NCBI GenBank assembly: GCA_964411125.1
Contig: CAYPJU010000067.1
Span: 1 to 37,085, forward strand
Length of the DNA stretch: 37,085 nucleotides
Source of the DNA: JBFIHF01 sp964411125
GTDB lineage: Bacteria > Myxococcota_A > Bradymonadia > Bradymonadales > Bradymonadaceae
Direction of reading: 5' to 3'
Numbering within the stretch: the stretch's first letter is position 1; each line of letters opens with the position of its first letter. The notes beneath the pieces are model-generated. The model saw only the letters and a program-made list of their open reading frames with translations, did no database searches and was not told the origin of the DNA. Of the stretch, positions 8,335 through 15,880 are shown piece by piece. The translations under genes and the position numbers were made by a program.

Positions 8335-9270
8335 TCAAAATTCGGCCACGAAATCGATCGGGAACTCCCGTCGGCATGCCTCCGTCCGACGGCAGGTGAA
8401 GACGTGCAGCGCACCATCGAGGAACTGGTTCCCGTTGTAGTCGGTCAGGAGCTGCATCGCCTCGCCGCACTCCGAACACGCCGGCGTGACGTCTTCCTGG
8501 TCCCACGACGGGTAGCCTCCGATGGTGGTTCGCCACTCGTGGGGAGGCGTCTTCTCCACCTCTCCCTCGGTGAACTGCGAGCGATACCCGTCGCGCGCGG
8601 CGACCATCGCCATGTATTCGTCGGTGAAATCGACCCGCGGGTTGGTGATCCAGTCGCCGAGGAAGGCCGATGCGGCGTGCCCAGTGTCGAGGAGGTCGCT
8701 GAAGGAGACGTCGGGGAAGTCCCAGGCGAAGATGCGACCGAGTTTACGGGCGCCTTCGTCGTTCTCGGCGAAGCGCACGGGATGGTTTGGCTCCTCCAAA
8801 GTGATGCGGCAAGCGAGGGACCCGTCGTACTTTCCGCGCTCGCGATCGCGAGCGTCGGAGCCGTCGGGATGACAATCGAAGCAGTAGAGCGCGGTGAGCG
8901 CGCGATCGAGGGCGAGCCACGGCTCGAGAAAGTCGGGCAACATCTGGAAGACGACGGTGAGCTCTCCCTCGCAGTTCCCGCAGCGGGGAGCCTGTTCGGT
9001 GCTCATGAAAGCGACCTCCCCGCCGCCGCGGCTGACGAGCTCGTCGTCTGCGGCAGGCCCTTGGAACCTCACCATCCCTTGAAGCGCAGCAGTCTGCTCG
9101 ATCTGCCGCTGCCACGGAAGAAAGAGTGGATGCCTCAGCACACCGAGCGGCGGCTCGGGACGTCGGTCGTACGGGACGAGGGCGACCGCTCGGATTCGGT
9201 CGATGTCGGCCCAGATCGGCTCGGACTCGAATGCTTCGGCGACAGGTCTGTCGTCAATCTTGAACTCCAT
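8335..9270 (-). CDS. DUF1963/YwqG-like protein with two zinc ribbons
   Basis: The 311-residue cytoplasmic protein carries two similar modules. In the first, Cys97/Cys100 pair with Cys130/Cys133; in the second, Cys265/Cys268 pair with Cys293/Cys299. Both are split zinc-ribbon layouts. The second is preceded by IGGYPSWDQ and followed by a 'G.LHVFTC' strand, which resembles the C-terminal signature of DUF1963 (YwqG) and PDCD2-like proteins. The biochemical function of those families is poorly known. The assignment rests on motif resemblance only. The gene is convergent with the lipoprotein gene, 6 bp from its stop, and divergent from the gene at 9429. Confidence 0.7.
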   Translation of the reverse strand: MEFKIDDRPVAEAFESEPIWADIDRIRAVALVPYDRRPEPPLGVLRHPLFLPWQRQIEQTAALQGMVRFQGPAADDELVSRGGGEVAFMSTEQAPRCGNCEGELTVVFQMLPDFLEPWLALDRALTALYCFDCHPDGSDARDRERGKYDGSLACRITLEEPNHPVRFAENDEGARKLGRIFAWDFPDVSFSDLLDTGHAASAFLGDWITNPRVDFTDEYMAMVAARDGYRSQFTEGEVEKTPPHEWRTTIGGYPSWDQEDVTPACSECGEAMQLLTDYNGNQFLDGALHVFTCRRTEACRREFPIDFVAEF

Positions 9271-9428
9271 GCGCCTCTCGTAGACAGGGGGATTGAAACT
9301 TCGGGCGTGAACACGCTCGGGTCAAGCGGAAGCCCCCGATCCGTTACCGACGACCAGTTCGCGGGTCGGGCGAACCGTGCGTATGATTCATTGGGAATTT
9401 AGAGACCCGAACCACGTCTTGATGGGTG

Positions 9429-11018
9429 ATGGTGGCACGACCCGACAAAGAGCGCGACGAGGCGCCAGAAGAGGAACACGAGGAGCCGGGCATCATCGCG
9501 ACGATTCGCGGACCACTGGGGCTCACCCTGTTGACGTGGTCGGTGGCGGCGAGCTGCCTGTTGCACGGCTCCTTCTTCGTCACCGCTTTCGTGGGGAACT
9601 TTCGGCCCGGCTCCGCCGACCTCGACGTCGAGTGGATGAAGTCGTTCGAGGACCTGGAGAGCCTCGGGCACGGCAGCTCGGGGCGCTTCGCCGAGCTCGA
9701 CGAGGCGTCGTTCCAGACCGCCCGCGAGGAGGAGAAGCCTCCTACCGAGGAGCCGCCTCCCGAGGAAGAACCGACGCCGGAGCCCGCCGAAGAACCGCCG
9801 CCCGAGCCCGAACCACCGAAGCCGAGAGAGAAGAAGCCGACCTCCGAGACGACCACGGTGACCGAGGCGAAACCCGTACCAAAATCGGAGGCGAAGCCGC
9901 CAGAGCCGAAGAAGCCGACGACGCCTCGCGAGATCTACTCGGAAGGAGCGCTCCCCGGGCTCGACCGCGCCGGGCCGAACGGCCTCCCCGCGATGGAGAA
10001 GTACGGGCCCGGCAACGCCGTCCTGACCGCGCTCGTGCGCCTGGACCGAATCCGAGGCACCGAGTTCGAGGGGCCCACGCGTCGGCTGATCGAGGCGGTC
10101 CCCGACTACCGCATCTTGCTCGAAGGGACGGAGGTGGACCCGGTGCGCCACCTCGACTCGATGTTCATGGCGTCCGCAGACCCGGTCTACCTCGACGAAA
10201 CCTTCCTCGCCGTGCGACACGACCTCGGACGGGACGGGTTGAAGGCGCGGCTCGACCGCCGCTTCGAGCAGCAGATTCCGTGGACGTCGCATCAGGGCTA
10301 CCCGGTTCGACGGCTCGTCCCCGACGACTCGAAGTTTCCCGATCCGCGACAGGTGATGCTGGCGGGCACCGACCTCGCGCTCGTCGTCCGGCCGGAGTGG
10401 CGCGCGAAACTGACCGCGGCGCTCCCTCCGGAGAGCGAGCTCGTGGCGGGGGTCGACGTGAGCGAAATGACGCGCTCCCCGTCGCTCCTCGACGGGCTCG
10501 CCCACATCGAGCGCGCCGCCGACCGCGCCGACACCGTCGTTCTCTTGAGCGCGATGGGCGCCTCCTTCTCGCTCCCCGGCATCGGTCGTATCGCGTTCGA
10601 GGGCGCGAAGGTCGAGATCGCCGACATCACCGCGCCACGCCTGACCGCGGACATCGCCTTCAAGACTCCTGCCCAGGCCGACGCCTTCGCACGTCGATGC
10701 CCGTCGATGAAGAAGAAGGCGATCGACGAGGCCCCATTCGGAACGGGACGGCTCGTCACGATGCTCGTCGAGCGTCTCGAGTGTCGCTCCGAAGGCCACT
10801 TCGTCGCCATTCGGGGACAGTACACGGCCGCCGAAGCCCAGCGCGTCATGAAGATCGTCACGCCGTTCGTACCCCGCCCCGAATCTCTCGAGGACCTTCC
10901 TCCTGGCCCGCCGCGGCCCCCTGCGGAAGAGAAGCCTGCGCCCTCGACGCCCGGGCTTCCCGAAACGCCGGCGCCGTTGATGCCCGCGGTCGACGAGGCG
11001 GACGCCGGAAACGAATAG
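9429..11018 (+). CDS. TonB-N-like membrane protein with Pro/Glu/Lys-rich periplasmic linker
   Basis: The 529-residue protein has a cytoplasmic N-terminus rich in Glu, one membrane helix at about 30-50 (LTLLTWSVAASCLLHGSFFV) and then a stretch of about 60 residues built from EEPPPE, EPEPP and KPREKKP units. This is the plan of TonB-type energy transducers, where such linkers span the periplasm. The C-terminal 350 residues do not look like a TonB C-terminal domain, and no YP motif was seen, so TonB function is not claimed. The tail returns to Pro/Ala-rich sequence. The start is ATG 9429; GTG codons on either side (9426, 9432) are alternatives. The exported barrel gene follows after 54 bp. Confidence 0.75.
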   Translation: MVARPDKERDEAPEEEHEEPGIIATIRGPLGLTLLTWSVAASCLLHGSFFVTAFVGNFRPGSADLDVEWMKSFEDLESLGHGSSGRFAELDEASFQTAREEEKPPTEEPPPEEEPTPEPAEEPPPEPEPPKPREKKPTSETTTVTEAKPVPKSEAKPPEPKKPTTPREIYSEGALPGLDRAGPNGLPAMEKYGPGNAVLTALVRLDRIRGTEFEGPTRRLIEAVPDYRILLEGTEVDPVRHLDSMFMASADPVYLDETFLAVRHDLGRDGLKARLDRRFEQQIPWTSHQGYPVRRLVPDDSKFPDPRQVMLAGTDLALVVRPEWRAKLTAALPPESELVAGVDVSEMTRSPSLLDGLAHIERAADRADTVVLLSAMGASFSLPGIGRIAFEGAKVEIADITAPRLTADIAFKTPAQADAFARRCPSMKKKAIDEAPFGTGRLVTMLVERLECRSEGHFVAIRGQYTAAEAQRVMKIVTPFVPRPESLEDLPPGPPRPPAEEKPAPSTPGLPETPAPLMPAVDEADAGNE

Positions 11019-11072
11019 CAGCGCTGCGCGTGACCGATTGGCTCGCGGTCAGGGTTCCGGTATGTAAGGCGC

Positions 11073-12506
11073 GTGCGTTTTTCTCTTCTCGCGATCGGCC
11101 TCCTGTTCGCGCTCCTTCACGCCGCGAACGTCTCGGCGCAAGAGGGCGCACCCCGGGTTGCGCTCTATCCCATCATCTACGCGAGCCCCTCGCTGAGCGT
11201 CGATACGCCGCAGCGCGTCGCGGACGGTGTGTCGCGTCATCTCGTGGCCGATCCGGCGGTCGACTGGGTGAGTCGCGAAGCGGCGCTGGCGGAGATCCGA
11301 AACTCCCCGACGTACGAGGCGAACGTGCAGGTGGCTCGCGACTGGGTGAAGCTCGGGAAGGCGAAATACCGGCAGCTCGACTCCGCGGGCGCGATCCGCG
11401 ACCTCGGTCAGGGCTACGAGAAGTTTCTGCAGGCCGGCCACGATTTCGTGGCGCCCCGGGAAGTCGCCGAGGTGTTGCAGTTCTCGAGCCTCGCGATGCT
11501 GGAGCAGGGGACCGCGGTGAGCCAGCCGCTCGAGGCGATGGCGTCGATGATCGAGCTCGAACCGACGTTCGAGCTGAGGCGCGGAGCGTACCCCGACGAG
11601 GTCGTTCAATTCTACGAGGGTGCGCGCCTCACGGTGGAGGCCGAGCTTCGCGAGCGCGGGCCCGACGCCGCCAAGATCGCTCGCTTCGCCGAGCTCGCCG
11701 ACGTCGACTTCGTCGTCGCGGTCGCGGTCGTCGCGACCGACGACGCGAACGTGATCGTGACTTCGTCGTTGTGGGACGCGGCAGAACAGAGCGTCGCTTC
11801 GAACGAAGCGATCGAGCTTCGGGAACTGGACGAGGGGGCCCTCGCCGACGCCGCGAACCGCCTGGCGAGCCGCCACGTCGTCTGTTTGCGGGAACCGGTC
11901 GAGGCGACCGCGACCACCAGCGAAATGCGAAGCTCGCAGGGGACGAGCCCCGTCGCCCTTCAGTTCGGAGCGGCCTATGGCTCGTACTACGAGTTTCCGC
12001 AGGTGAGCGAGCGCGACCCGATCGACCCCTTCGCTCAGCTCGGCGCGAGCCTCGCGGCGAACTTTTTCCTCACGAACGAGTTCGCGCTGATGGGGATGTT
12101 CCAGTTCCTGAACGCCCAGAAAGACTACGACGGTCAGATCCAGAGCGGCTTCAACACGCTGCGCTGGTTCCTCGGCGCCGAGCTCGGCATCACGTTCGGC
12201 AAGCTCCGCCTCTCCGTCGCTCCGCTGCTCGAGATGACCCGCATCGGCGAGATCCGTTACTGCCGCGGGATCGACTCCAACCTTTCGTTGTGCGAGCCGA
12301 GGAACCGCGACCCGGACAACTACCTCCCACTCGGCAACGCGCAGTTCGTCATCGGCGTCAACGCTCGCCCGCGTGTCTCGTTCGAGGTCGCCACCGCGCT
12401 CGGCCTCTTCGTCGCCGGCAGCAGCTCGTTCTATTTCGCGCAGGACGACGCCCGCGACCCGAACTACCTCACCAACCTGGAGGCCGGCTTCTCGTACCGG
12501 TTCTGA
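11073..12506 (+). CDS. Exported protein with probable outer-membrane barrel C-terminus
   Basis: The 477-residue protein has a signal peptide (residues 1-22, ANVSAQ cleavage region). The start is GTG 11073, nine bases after the purine-rich tract AAGG. The N-terminal half (about 25-290) is alpha/beta, with a possible TPR-like helical stretch around 85-175. The C-terminal 190 residues alternate polar and hydrophobic residues and end in SYRF, the aromatic C-terminus typical of BAM substrates. It probably sits in the outer membrane with a periplasmic N-domain. It may work with the TonB-N-like protein just upstream; the two are likely co-transcribed. No family name can be given. Confidence 0.75.
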   Translation: MRFSLLAIGLLFALLHAANVSAQEGAPRVALYPIIYASPSLSVDTPQRVADGVSRHLVADPAVDWVSREAALAEIRNSPTYEANVQVARDWVKLGKAKYRQLDSAGAIRDLGQGYEKFLQAGHDFVAPREVAEVLQFSSLAMLEQGTAVSQPLEAMASMIELEPTFELRRGAYPDEVVQFYEGARLTVEAELRERGPDAAKIARFAELADVDFVVAVAVVATDDANVIVTSSLWDAAEQSVASNEAIELRELDEGALADAANRLASRHVVCLREPVEATATTSEMRSSQGTSPVALQFGAAYGSYYEFPQVSERDPIDPFAQLGASLAANFFLTNEFALMGMFQFLNAQKDYDGQIQSGFNTLRWFLGAELGITFGKLRLSVAPLLEMTRIGEIRYCRGIDSNLSLCEPRNRDPDNYLPLGNAQFVIGVNARPRVSFEVATALGLFVAGSSSFYFAQDDARDPNYLTNLEAGFSYRF

Positions 12507-12516
12507 ACGGACGCGC

Positions 12517-12629
12517 CCCGGCGCTCACGCGCCGGGCTACACCGCGCTTCGCGCGGACGCCGGCTTACGCCGGCAATCTCCCTCGGAAGAGCGCAGCGCG
12601 CAGAGCGCAACGCGCAGAGCGCAACGCGC
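12517..12629 (+). repeat. Hairpin-rich dispersed repeat, copy 1
   Basis: Ten bases after the stop of the barrel gene come three perfect hairpins in a row: CCCGGCGC/GCGCCGGG with loop TCAC (12517-12536), CCGCGC/GCGCGG with loop TTC (12542-12556) and GCCGGC/GCCGGC with loop TTAC (12559-12574). They are followed by three 14-bp tandem units, AGAGCGCAACGCGC and variants (12588-12629). The 49 bp at 12529-12577 recur in inverted orientation at 37037-37085 with one mismatch. It may double as the transcription terminator for the upstream gene. Confidence 0.85.
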
Positions 12630-12690
12630 GAAGCTTTGCTCCACCGGGCGCCATGGAATAAGGTGAGCCTTCGCACGACGTTGTGATCCG

Positions 12691-12707
12691 ACGTTCACCA
12701 CGAACGT
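12691..12707. promoter_or_regulatory. Inverted repeat upstream of the ECF sigma gene
   Basis: ACGTTC and GAACGT form a perfect 6-bp inverted repeat with a 5-bp centre, 30 bp before the sigma-factor start. It could be an operator or part of the leader. No matching regulator is known. Confidence 0.25.
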
Positions 12708-12737
12708 CACCACCATGATTCGCTTCCACGGGAGCGC

Positions 12738-13430
12738 ATGCTTTTCGCCTTCATCAAGAGCCTCCGCGGCAAGAAGACGGCCGAACCCGTCGACGAAACG
12801 CCGCTCGAGGAGAAGTCCGACGAGGACCTGATGCTCGCCTACGCGGCGGGCGAGGTCCGAGCGTTCGAACTTCTGGTGAAACGCCACGAGAAGCCGCTCT
12901 TCAATTTCATCCTGCGCAGCGTCGGCCGACGCGACGTCGCCGAAGAGCTCCTGCAGGAAGCGTTCATCCGCATCATCAAGAGCGCGCCCAAGTACCAGCA
13001 GACCGCGAAATTCACGACGTGGGCGTACACGATCGCGCGAAACCTCTGCATCGATCGCGCCCGCAAGTACAAAAAACGCAAAGAGCTTTCGCTCGACAAA
13101 CAGATCGGCGGCGACGAAGGAGGCGCGACGTTCCTCGACAACGTCGTCGACGAGAACGCAGCCGACGGCGGGATGGAGATCGAGAAGCGCGTCTTCCTCG
13201 AGCGGCTGAAGAAGGCGCTCGACGAATTGCCCGACGACCAGCGCGAGGTCTTCGTGATGCGTGAGTTCTCCGGTTTGAAATTTCGCGAGATCGCCGACAT
13301 CTTGGACATCCCCGTACCGACGGCCAAGAGCCGGATGCGCTACGCGCTCGAGACACTGCGTGGGCATCTGTCGGCCTACGAAGGAGTGAGCTTCGACGAG
13401 GAGCGGCAGCGCGAGGTGGGGGGAACATGA
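12738..13430 (+). CDS. RNA polymerase sigma factor, ECF (sigma-70) family
   Basis: The 230-residue protein has the two ECF domains. Region 2 is at about 36-107 (RAFELLVKRHEKPLFNFI, AEELLQEAFIRII and FTTWAYTIARNLCIDRAR). Region 4 is at about 153-208 (LDELPDDQREVFVMREFSGL, then FREIADILDIPVPTAKSRMRYA). There is no sigma-1.1 or sigma-3 domain. It should direct RNA polymerase to a small regulon in answer to an envelope or stress signal. A GGAG ribosome site lies 3 bp before ATG 12738. The probable anti-sigma gene follows after 145 bp, and the gap holds a candidate ECF promoter, suggesting autoregulation. Confidence 0.95.
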   Translation: MLFAFIKSLRGKKTAEPVDETPLEEKSDEDLMLAYAAGEVRAFELLVKRHEKPLFNFILRSVGRRDVAEELLQEAFIRIIKSAPKYQQTAKFTTWAYTIARNLCIDRARKYKKRKELSLDKQIGGDEGGATFLDNVVDENAADGGMEIEKRVFLERLKKALDELPDDQREVFVMREFSGLKFREIADILDIPVPTAKSRMRYALETLRGHLSAYEGVSFDEERQREVGGT

Positions 13431-13489
13431 TCCGACGACAGCGAAGATTTTCAGATCCTTTGAGCGTGTCGATCGTTGAAGGTAGGGAA

Positions 13490-13508
13490 GGCCGACGAGT
13501 GGTCGGCC
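13490..13508. promoter_or_regulatory. Inverted repeat abutting the ECF promoter
   Basis: GGCCGAC and GTCGGCC form a perfect 7-bp inverted repeat with the 5-base loop GAGTG, ending one base before the GGAAC element. No T-run follows, so an operator is at least as likely as a terminator. Confidence 0.35.
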
Positions 13509-13509
13509 G

Positions 13510-13534
13510 GGAACAAAACTTTCCTGAGACCGTT
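13510..13534 (+). promoter_or_regulatory. Candidate ECF-type promoter upstream of the anti-sigma gene
   Basis: GGAAC (13510-13514) and CGTT (13531-13534) are separated by 16 bases. GGAAC-like -35 and CGT-like -10 boxes with 16-17 bp spacing are the usual ECF promoter form. The site lies 41 bp before the anti-sigma start, as expected for a feedback loop in which the sigma factor drives its own inhibitor. The match was found by eye. Confidence 0.5.
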
Positions 13535-13575
13535 GCAGGTCCGGGGACGTCAAAGAAGGTGAGGAACGGATAGTC

Positions 13576-14889
13576 ATGGCATCGGACCCGTCGACAGAGC
13601 GCATCATCGACCTTTTGTATGGCGAGCTTTCGCCAGACGAAGAGGCCGACCTGCGCGCGGAGCTCAGCTCCGATCCTGCGCTCCGCGCGGAGCTCGACGG
13701 TTTCGAGAGCGTCCTCGACCGGGTGCGCGGTGCGATGCCTGCCGAAGACGTCCCCTCGTCCGTTCATGCGTCCATCATGGAGGCAGCCAGAACAGCCGCG
13801 ACGCAGGGTCCCGATCGCGATCGGATCGCGAGACGTAGCCCCGAAGGGGGGGTCTGGTCGAGGCTCGCCGGAAGCTCCGGCGCCCAGATCGCGCTCGTCG
13901 CGACGATCCTCCTCGTCGGCGCCTTCACCAGCAGCCTCTTCCGCGCGGCGAGCCCCGATCGGGCCGCGCCGGCCAGCGACATCAGCGCCGCGAGCGAACC
14001 GGCTCCGATGCCTCCCGCAGCTCCCGCGGAGCAGGCTATCGCCGAAGAAGAAGCGATCCTCGGCGGTGAACTCGCCGAAGCGGAGCTCCCGGAGGCCGAG
14101 CCCGCCGACGAAGTCGCCGCGTTCGCCGGCGCCGAAGACCGCCGCTTGGACGACGAACTCCGACTCGATGCGAACGAGGAGTTCGACGGGCGCGCGAACC
14201 AGGTCGAACGGCAACAGGCGCCGTCCGGGCGACTCGAAGATTCCAAGATGGAGCGGAAAGACGACGTCGCCTCCCGCACGGTCACGACCAAGCGGCGGGC
14301 GCGGAAGAGCGCGTCCGCGCCGCAGAAAATCGCCCCGGCGCCTGATCCCGTTTCTCCAGAGCCCAAACCGACCCGCGAGGCGTCCGGTGGGAAAGGGTTT
14401 GCTAGCGCAGCCGACGAAGCCCAGCCGAGCGTCCCCCCGGCAGAAGGGGCGGTCGCGGCCGCCGAAGCGGCCAAGCCAGACCCGACGCCTCAGCGGATGG
14501 CGAAGGCGGAGGAGAAGTCGAAGGAGTACGTACCGACGACCGGTACCGCCTCGGCAGTGGAGGCGCGGTGGCGTAACCGGGACTACAGCGGCACCATCCG
14601 TGCTGCCGACGAGTTCGTCGCGAGCGGCAACGGTTCGCCGGTGCAGAACGCCCGTGCCCTCCACCTCAAGGCCCAGGCGATGATGGCCCAGGGCCAATAC
14701 GCCGCCGCGAGCCGCATCTTCAGCTCGATCGCGTCGAACTACCCCGAATACAAGTCGGCCGAGATCAAACAGGGCCAGGCCGAAGCCAACGAACGCCTCC
14801 GCTCCACCCGGCAGCGCCAGAAGAAAGCCGCACCCAAGCCGTCGCTCGATTACGAGCAGAACGAAGCGATGCCGTCGTCGTTGGACTGA
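13576..14889 (+). CDS. Probable transmembrane anti-sigma factor (zinc-less) with C-terminal TPR-like domain
   Basis: The 437-residue protein follows the ECF sigma gene. Residues 1-75 resemble the N-terminal anti-sigma domain (IIDLLYGELSPDEEADLRAEL), but the HxxxCxxC zinc site is missing: where Cys residues would lie it reads SSDPALRAEL. One membrane helix is at about 101-122. Then come about 190 residues rich in Ala, Glu, Pro and Lys, probably disordered and periplasmic. The C-terminal part (about 315-415) has helical pairs such as ARALHLKAQAMMAQGQYAAA that look like TPR or YfgM-type repeats. The expected role is to hold the sigma factor at the membrane and release it on an envelope signal. 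This is inferred from position and topology. Confidence 0.75.
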   Translation: MASDPSTERIIDLLYGELSPDEEADLRAELSSDPALRAELDGFESVLDRVRGAMPAEDVPSSVHASIMEAARTAATQGPDRDRIARRSPEGGVWSRLAGSSGAQIALVATILLVGAFTSSLFRAASPDRAAPASDISAASEPAPMPPAAPAEQAIAEEEAILGGELAEAELPEAEPADEVAAFAGAEDRRLDDELRLDANEEFDGRANQVERQQAPSGRLEDSKMERKDDVASRTVTTKRRARKSASAPQKIAPAPDPVSPEPKPTREASGGKGFASAADEAQPSVPPAEGAVAAAEAAKPDPTPQRMAKAEEKSKEYVPTTGTASAVEARWRNRDYSGTIRAADEFVASGNGSPVQNARALHLKAQAMMAQGQYAAASRIFSSIASNYPEYKSAEIKQGQAEANERLRSTRQRQKKAAPKPSLDYEQNEAMPSSLD

Positions 14890-14941
14890 GCCTTCCCGCA
14901 CCGTGCTCGACGGATCGCCCTGACGCGCATACACTCCGCGC

Positions 14942-15880
14942 GTGCTCTACCGATCACCAGAATCAGCCGGCGAAAATCTTCACCGTCCCGTGGTGGCGAT
15001 CGGCAACTTCGACGGAGTCCACCGAGGCCATCGCGCCGTGCTGCAGCGGGTCTTGGAGCGGGCGCGCGAGGACTGCGTCGACTCGGCCGTACTCACCTTC
15101 GAGCCTCACCCCGTCCACTATTTCCGCCCGCAGGTCGAGCCCTTCCGCATCTCCACCCTGGAGCAGAAGGCGCGGCTGATCGAAGAGCTCGGGGTCGACG
15201 GCGTCGTGATGTGCCGGTTCGACGCCTCGATCGCAAGGCTGAGCCCCGACGAGTTCGTGCGTGGCATCCTCGAGGGTGCGCTCCACGCCTCGGTCGTCTT
15301 CGTCGGCGCAGATTTCCGGTTCGGGCGCGACCGCGCGGGCGACATCGAAACGCTTCGCGAGCTCGCCGGAGAACGCGACATTGCCGTCGAAGTCGTCGAG
15401 CAGATCCGCGACGAGGAAGAGGTGATCAGCAGCACCCGCATCCGAGCGGCGATCCGAGAGGGACGCCTCGACTACGCCGAGCACCTGCTCGGCCGCCCCT
15501 ATTCGATCATCGGGCGCGTCGTCCACGGCGAGGGAAAGGGGACTGGCTTCGGGTTCCCCACCGCCAACATCGAGAGCGCGAACCCGCTCCTCCCTCCCGA
15601 CGGCATCTACGCGTCGCGCCTTCACCACCACAAAACCGGGTTCCTGGACGCCGCCACGTACATCGGGACGCGGCCGACCCTCGGCGACGGGCTCGAGCGC
15701 GCCGTCGAAGCGTACTGCCTGTCGGCGCCCGAAGTCTTCGTCATCTACGGTGACGAGGTGGAGCTCGAACTCATTCGGTGCATCCGCGGGGACGAACGCT
15801 TCGAATCGGTCGAGGCGATGGTCGAGCAGATCGAACGTGACGTGCGCGACGTGCGCGACGTCCTCCAGGAGCGACGGTGA
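14942..15880 (+). CDS. ribF: Bifunctional riboflavin kinase / FAD synthetase
   Basis: The 312-residue protein converts riboflavin to FMN and FMN to FAD. The N-terminal adenylyltransferase domain shows GNFDGVHRGH (21-30), FEPHP (53-57), GADFRFG (122-128) and SSTRIR (163-168). The C-terminal kinase domain shows the GFPTANI core (204-210), DGIYASR and the YIGTRPT strand, which is usually NIGxRPTF. Length is normal for the family. GTG 14942 is the start. Its stop overlaps the next gene by 4 bp (GTGA). It lies in a cytoplasmic supply role next to unrelated envelope genes, although two flavoenzyme genes and agpS occur further right in the window. Confidence 0.96.
   Translation: MLYRSPESAGENLHRPVVAIGNFDGVHRGHRAVLQRVLERAREDCVDSAVLTFEPHPVHYFRPQVEPFRISTLEQKARLIEELGVDGVVMCRFDASIARLSPDEFVRGILEGALHASVVFVGADFRFGRDRAGDIETLRELAGERDIAVEVVEQIRDEEEVISSTRIRAAIREGRLDYAEHLLGRPYSIIGRVVHGEGKGTGFGFPTANIESANPLLPPDGIYASRLHHHKTGFLDAATYIGTRPTLGDGLERAVEAYCLSAPEVFVIYGDEVELELIRCIRGDERFESVEAMVEQIERDVRDVRDVLQERR

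Noticed and set aside
12588..12629. Short repeat array considered as a CRISPR
   Set aside because: The 14-bp units are directly adjacent with no spacers, and no cas gene is present.
9377..12661. Open plus-strand frame of about 1,090 codons across two genes
   Set aside because: The translation is Arg-rich and low in hydrophobic residues, as expected from an off-frame reading of high-G+C genes. The other frames give a signal peptide, a membrane helix and a barrel.
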